In this document: positions 55,869 through 57,209 of the stretch, one piece after another
Layout: each line of letters begins with the position of its first letter
Position numbering within the stretch: the stretch's first letter is position 1
DNA from: Candidatus Krumholzibacteriia bacterium
GTDB lineage: Bacteria; Krumholzibacteriota; Krumholzibacteriia; JAJRXK01
Assembly (NCBI GenBank): GCA_035268685.1
Contig: DATFKK010000050.1
Location: 1 to 57,209, forward strand
DNA length: 57,209 bases
Direction: 5' to 3'
Notes under the pieces: generated by a model
What the model was told of the DNA's origin: nothing
The model's input: only the letters and a program-made list of their open reading frames with translations
The model's database searches: none
Made by a program: the position numbers and the translations under genes

Positions 55869-57110
55869 ATGGATCGTCGAAACGTGGATCGTCGGACCGG
55901 GAAGCTCGCTGCCCGTTCGTGGGCAGGATTCGGTCTGGGGTGCCTGGTGGTGTCCCTCGTGCTGGGCACGGTGATGCCCGTCGCGGCCCAGACCGTCGAC
56001 ATCGGAGGCTTCCTCAAGTCGTCCTACTACTACGACACGCGACAGATGGTCGCGGCGCGGGAGGGGGACCATGCCTTCTATCCGCTCCCCGAGTCGATCG
56101 AGGACGGCCAGGACGTCAACGAGACCGGCAACCTCCTGTTCTTCCCGTTCTTCTCACGGATGACCTTCTCGATCGGCGATCTGCCCGAGGTGGGTGGCGC
56201 GATCGTGAGCGGATATTTCGAGGCCGACTTCTTCGGGGCGAGCAACGCCGTGCTCAACTCCCTCCGGATGCGCCGCGGTTTCGTGAAACTCGAGTGGGAG
56301 CGGCACGAGGCCGTGTTCGGCATGGACTGGTCGCCCACCTTCGCCGGCGTGTGGCCGCGGACCGTGGCCACCGAGGCCGGCTCGCCGTACCAGACCTTTG
56401 CGCGTCTGCCGCAGGCGCGGTACACGTTCGCGCCCGACGGCTATCGCTTCCACGTGGTGGCCGCCCAGCAGCGCGACGCCTTCTCCGACATCGGCGGTCG
56501 GAAGCAACAGCAGCAGGCGGAGCTGCCCACCCTGATGGGCTTCGCCGAGCTGCGCCGAGAGCGCTTCGTGCTCGGTGCCGGTGGTTGGGTGAAGTGGATC
56601 CGTCCCGACCTCGCGGCCGATCGCTTCGAGGCCTTCGCGGTGCAGGGGTACTTCGACTGGCAGCCCTCTGGCTTCGCCCTGCGCGGCAAGGCGACCTGGG
56701 GCGAGGACATGGCCGACCAACTTCTCACCGGCGGCTACGTGCTCGAGGACGACGGAACCGCGACCCCGTTGCAGACCTTCGCCACGTGGTTGGACGTCGA
56801 GTCCACCGGCCGTGGCGTCGGCTTCGGCGTGTTCGGCGGCTACTTCACGAACCTCGGCGCCGGGACCGCGGTCGAGTTCGGTGGTGACGCACAGCAGTTG
56901 TTCGCCCGCGGGGCCGACATCGAGTACGGGTGGCGCGTGTCGCCTCGCGTGGTGTGGAACGCCGAGCCTCTGCGCTTCGCCTTCGAGCTTCCCGTCGACA
57001 CCGCGTTGTACGCATCGTCCTTCGACGAAGAGCTGACGCCGACGTCGACCGACGACGACGATCCGGTGACCAACGTGCGTGCGGATCTCTCGGTGTTCCT
57101 GTTCTTCTAG
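55869..57110 (+). CDS. Outer-membrane beta-barrel (porin-like) protein
   Basis: 413 residues. Long signal region (to about 'VAAQTV', residue 40), then 'IGGFLKSSYYYDTR' and alternating hydrophobic/aromatic beta strands ('RMTFSIGDLPEVGGAIVSGYFEADFFG', 'FRMHVVAAQQ'-like patterns), ending in 'LSVFLFF' with a terminal Phe, as in BAM-inserted outer-membrane proteins. No family assigned; DcaP- or alginate-porin-like barrels are possible. ATG 55869 is preferred over GTG 55860 by spacing from GAGAGGG. Divergent from the OTR operon, so it could admit its sulfur substrate; this is inference. Confidence 0.75.
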   Translation: MDRRNVDRRTGKLAARSWAGFGLGCLVVSLVLGTVMPVAAQTVDIGGFLKSSYYYDTRQMVAAREGDHAFYPLPESIEDGQDVNETGNLLFFPFFSRMTFSIGDLPEVGGAIVSGYFEADFFGASNAVLNSLRMRRGFVKLEWERHEAVFGMDWSPTFAGVWPRTVATEAGSPYQTFARLPQARYTFAPDGYRFHVVAAQQRDAFSDIGGRKQQQQAELPTLMGFAELRRERFVLGAGGWVKWIRPDLAADRFEAFAVQGYFDWQPSGFALRGKATWGEDMADQLLTGGYVLEDDGTATPLQTFATWLDVESTGRGVGFGVFGGYFTNLGAGTAVEFGGDAQQLFARGADIEYGWRVSPRVVWNAEPLRFAFELPVDTALYASSFDEELTPTSTDDDDPVTNVRADLSVFLFF

Positions 57111-57209
57111 GTTCGTCCCGGCAGCGGCTTCTCGAGGGGCACGGGTTCGGGGTCTCGGTGTGGAGGGGCTTCGGGCTCGGGCGGGGCATCGAGTTCTGGC
57201 GGGGTGTCG
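57107..57209 (-). CDS. C-terminal fragment of a Pro/Glu-rich protein (cut by window edge)
   Basis: 33 codons and a stop (57107-57109) on the minus strand read 'DTPPELDAPPEPEAP', ending 'PLEKPLPGRT'. The stop overlaps the porin-like stop codon. Short, so only moderately supported; composition suggests a flexible periplasmic or linker tail. Confidence 0.4.
   Translation of the reverse strand, partial: DTPPELDAPPEPEAPPHRDPEPVPLEKPLPGRT

Overview
The window is a high-GC, gene-dense chromosomal segment from a Gram-negative bacterium. It has an outer-membrane barrel protein with a C-terminal Phe, lipoprotein signals and secreted proteins. Three secreted proteins end in a FlgD/T9SS-like 'NPFxP...G.Y..RL' domain, which is common in FCB-related lineages such as Krumholzibacteriota, Eisenbacteria or Latescibacteria-like bacteria. 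Placement there is inference from these tails and base composition; there is no rRNA to confirm it. Pyruvate:ferredoxin oxidoreductase, rubrerythrin and multiheme cytochromes indicate an anaerobic or facultative life style.

Layout. 0-5.6 kb: the start of a type I GAPDH gene (cut by the edge), a P2-type cation ATPase, and on the other strand a two-gene unit of an archaeo-eukaryotic-primase-like protein coupled to a TIM-barrel metalloenzyme. 5.6-11.2 kb: secreted GH13 amylase, an HPF-cold-shock fusion protein, a secreted FlgD-tailed protein and a TVP38-type membrane protein. 11.4-18.9 kb: a eukaryote-like GMP synthase; a peroxide-response operon (PerR, rubrerythrin, CCG-type Fe-S oxidoreductase, DUF3501) with a candidate PerR box; a PAS histidine kinase; a lipoprotein. 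19.1-27.8 kb: EamA transporter and DinB protein; a radical-SAM-like/DUF2344 protein without its cluster cysteines, joined to an RNase E/G with a very long charged tail; a YgjP-type metalloprotease and a rhomboid protease. 28-35 kb: LOG-family protein, an archaeal-type (type II) GAPDH-like protein, and a minus-strand cluster of PDZ-membrane-GAF-PP2C phosphatase, TPR protein, kynurenine formamidase and FHA protein. 35-42.6 kb: inositol-phosphatase family protein, GT39-like glycosyltransferase with TPR tail, BNR-repeat secreted protein, a lipoprotein phosphodiesterase and two hypotheticals.

42.9-57.2 kb is the energy-metabolism end. It holds PFOR with a dihydroorotate-dehydrogenase-like partner, an MFS protein, and a tightly overlapped six-gene minus-strand operon: octaheme tetrathionate-reductase-family cytochrome, heptaheme cytochrome, cytochrome b, two YeeE/YedE sulfur transporters and a rhodanese without its catalytic Cys. 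A porin-like gene is divergent from it. I infer that this operon links quinone oxidation or reduction to periplasmic sulfur-oxyanion chemistry and sulfur uptake. It, the PerR operon and the primase/TIM-barrel pair are the most interesting systems here.

Several promoters share a pattern of a TTGnnn-like -35, exactly 17 bases, and a TAGAnT or GATnAT-like -10.
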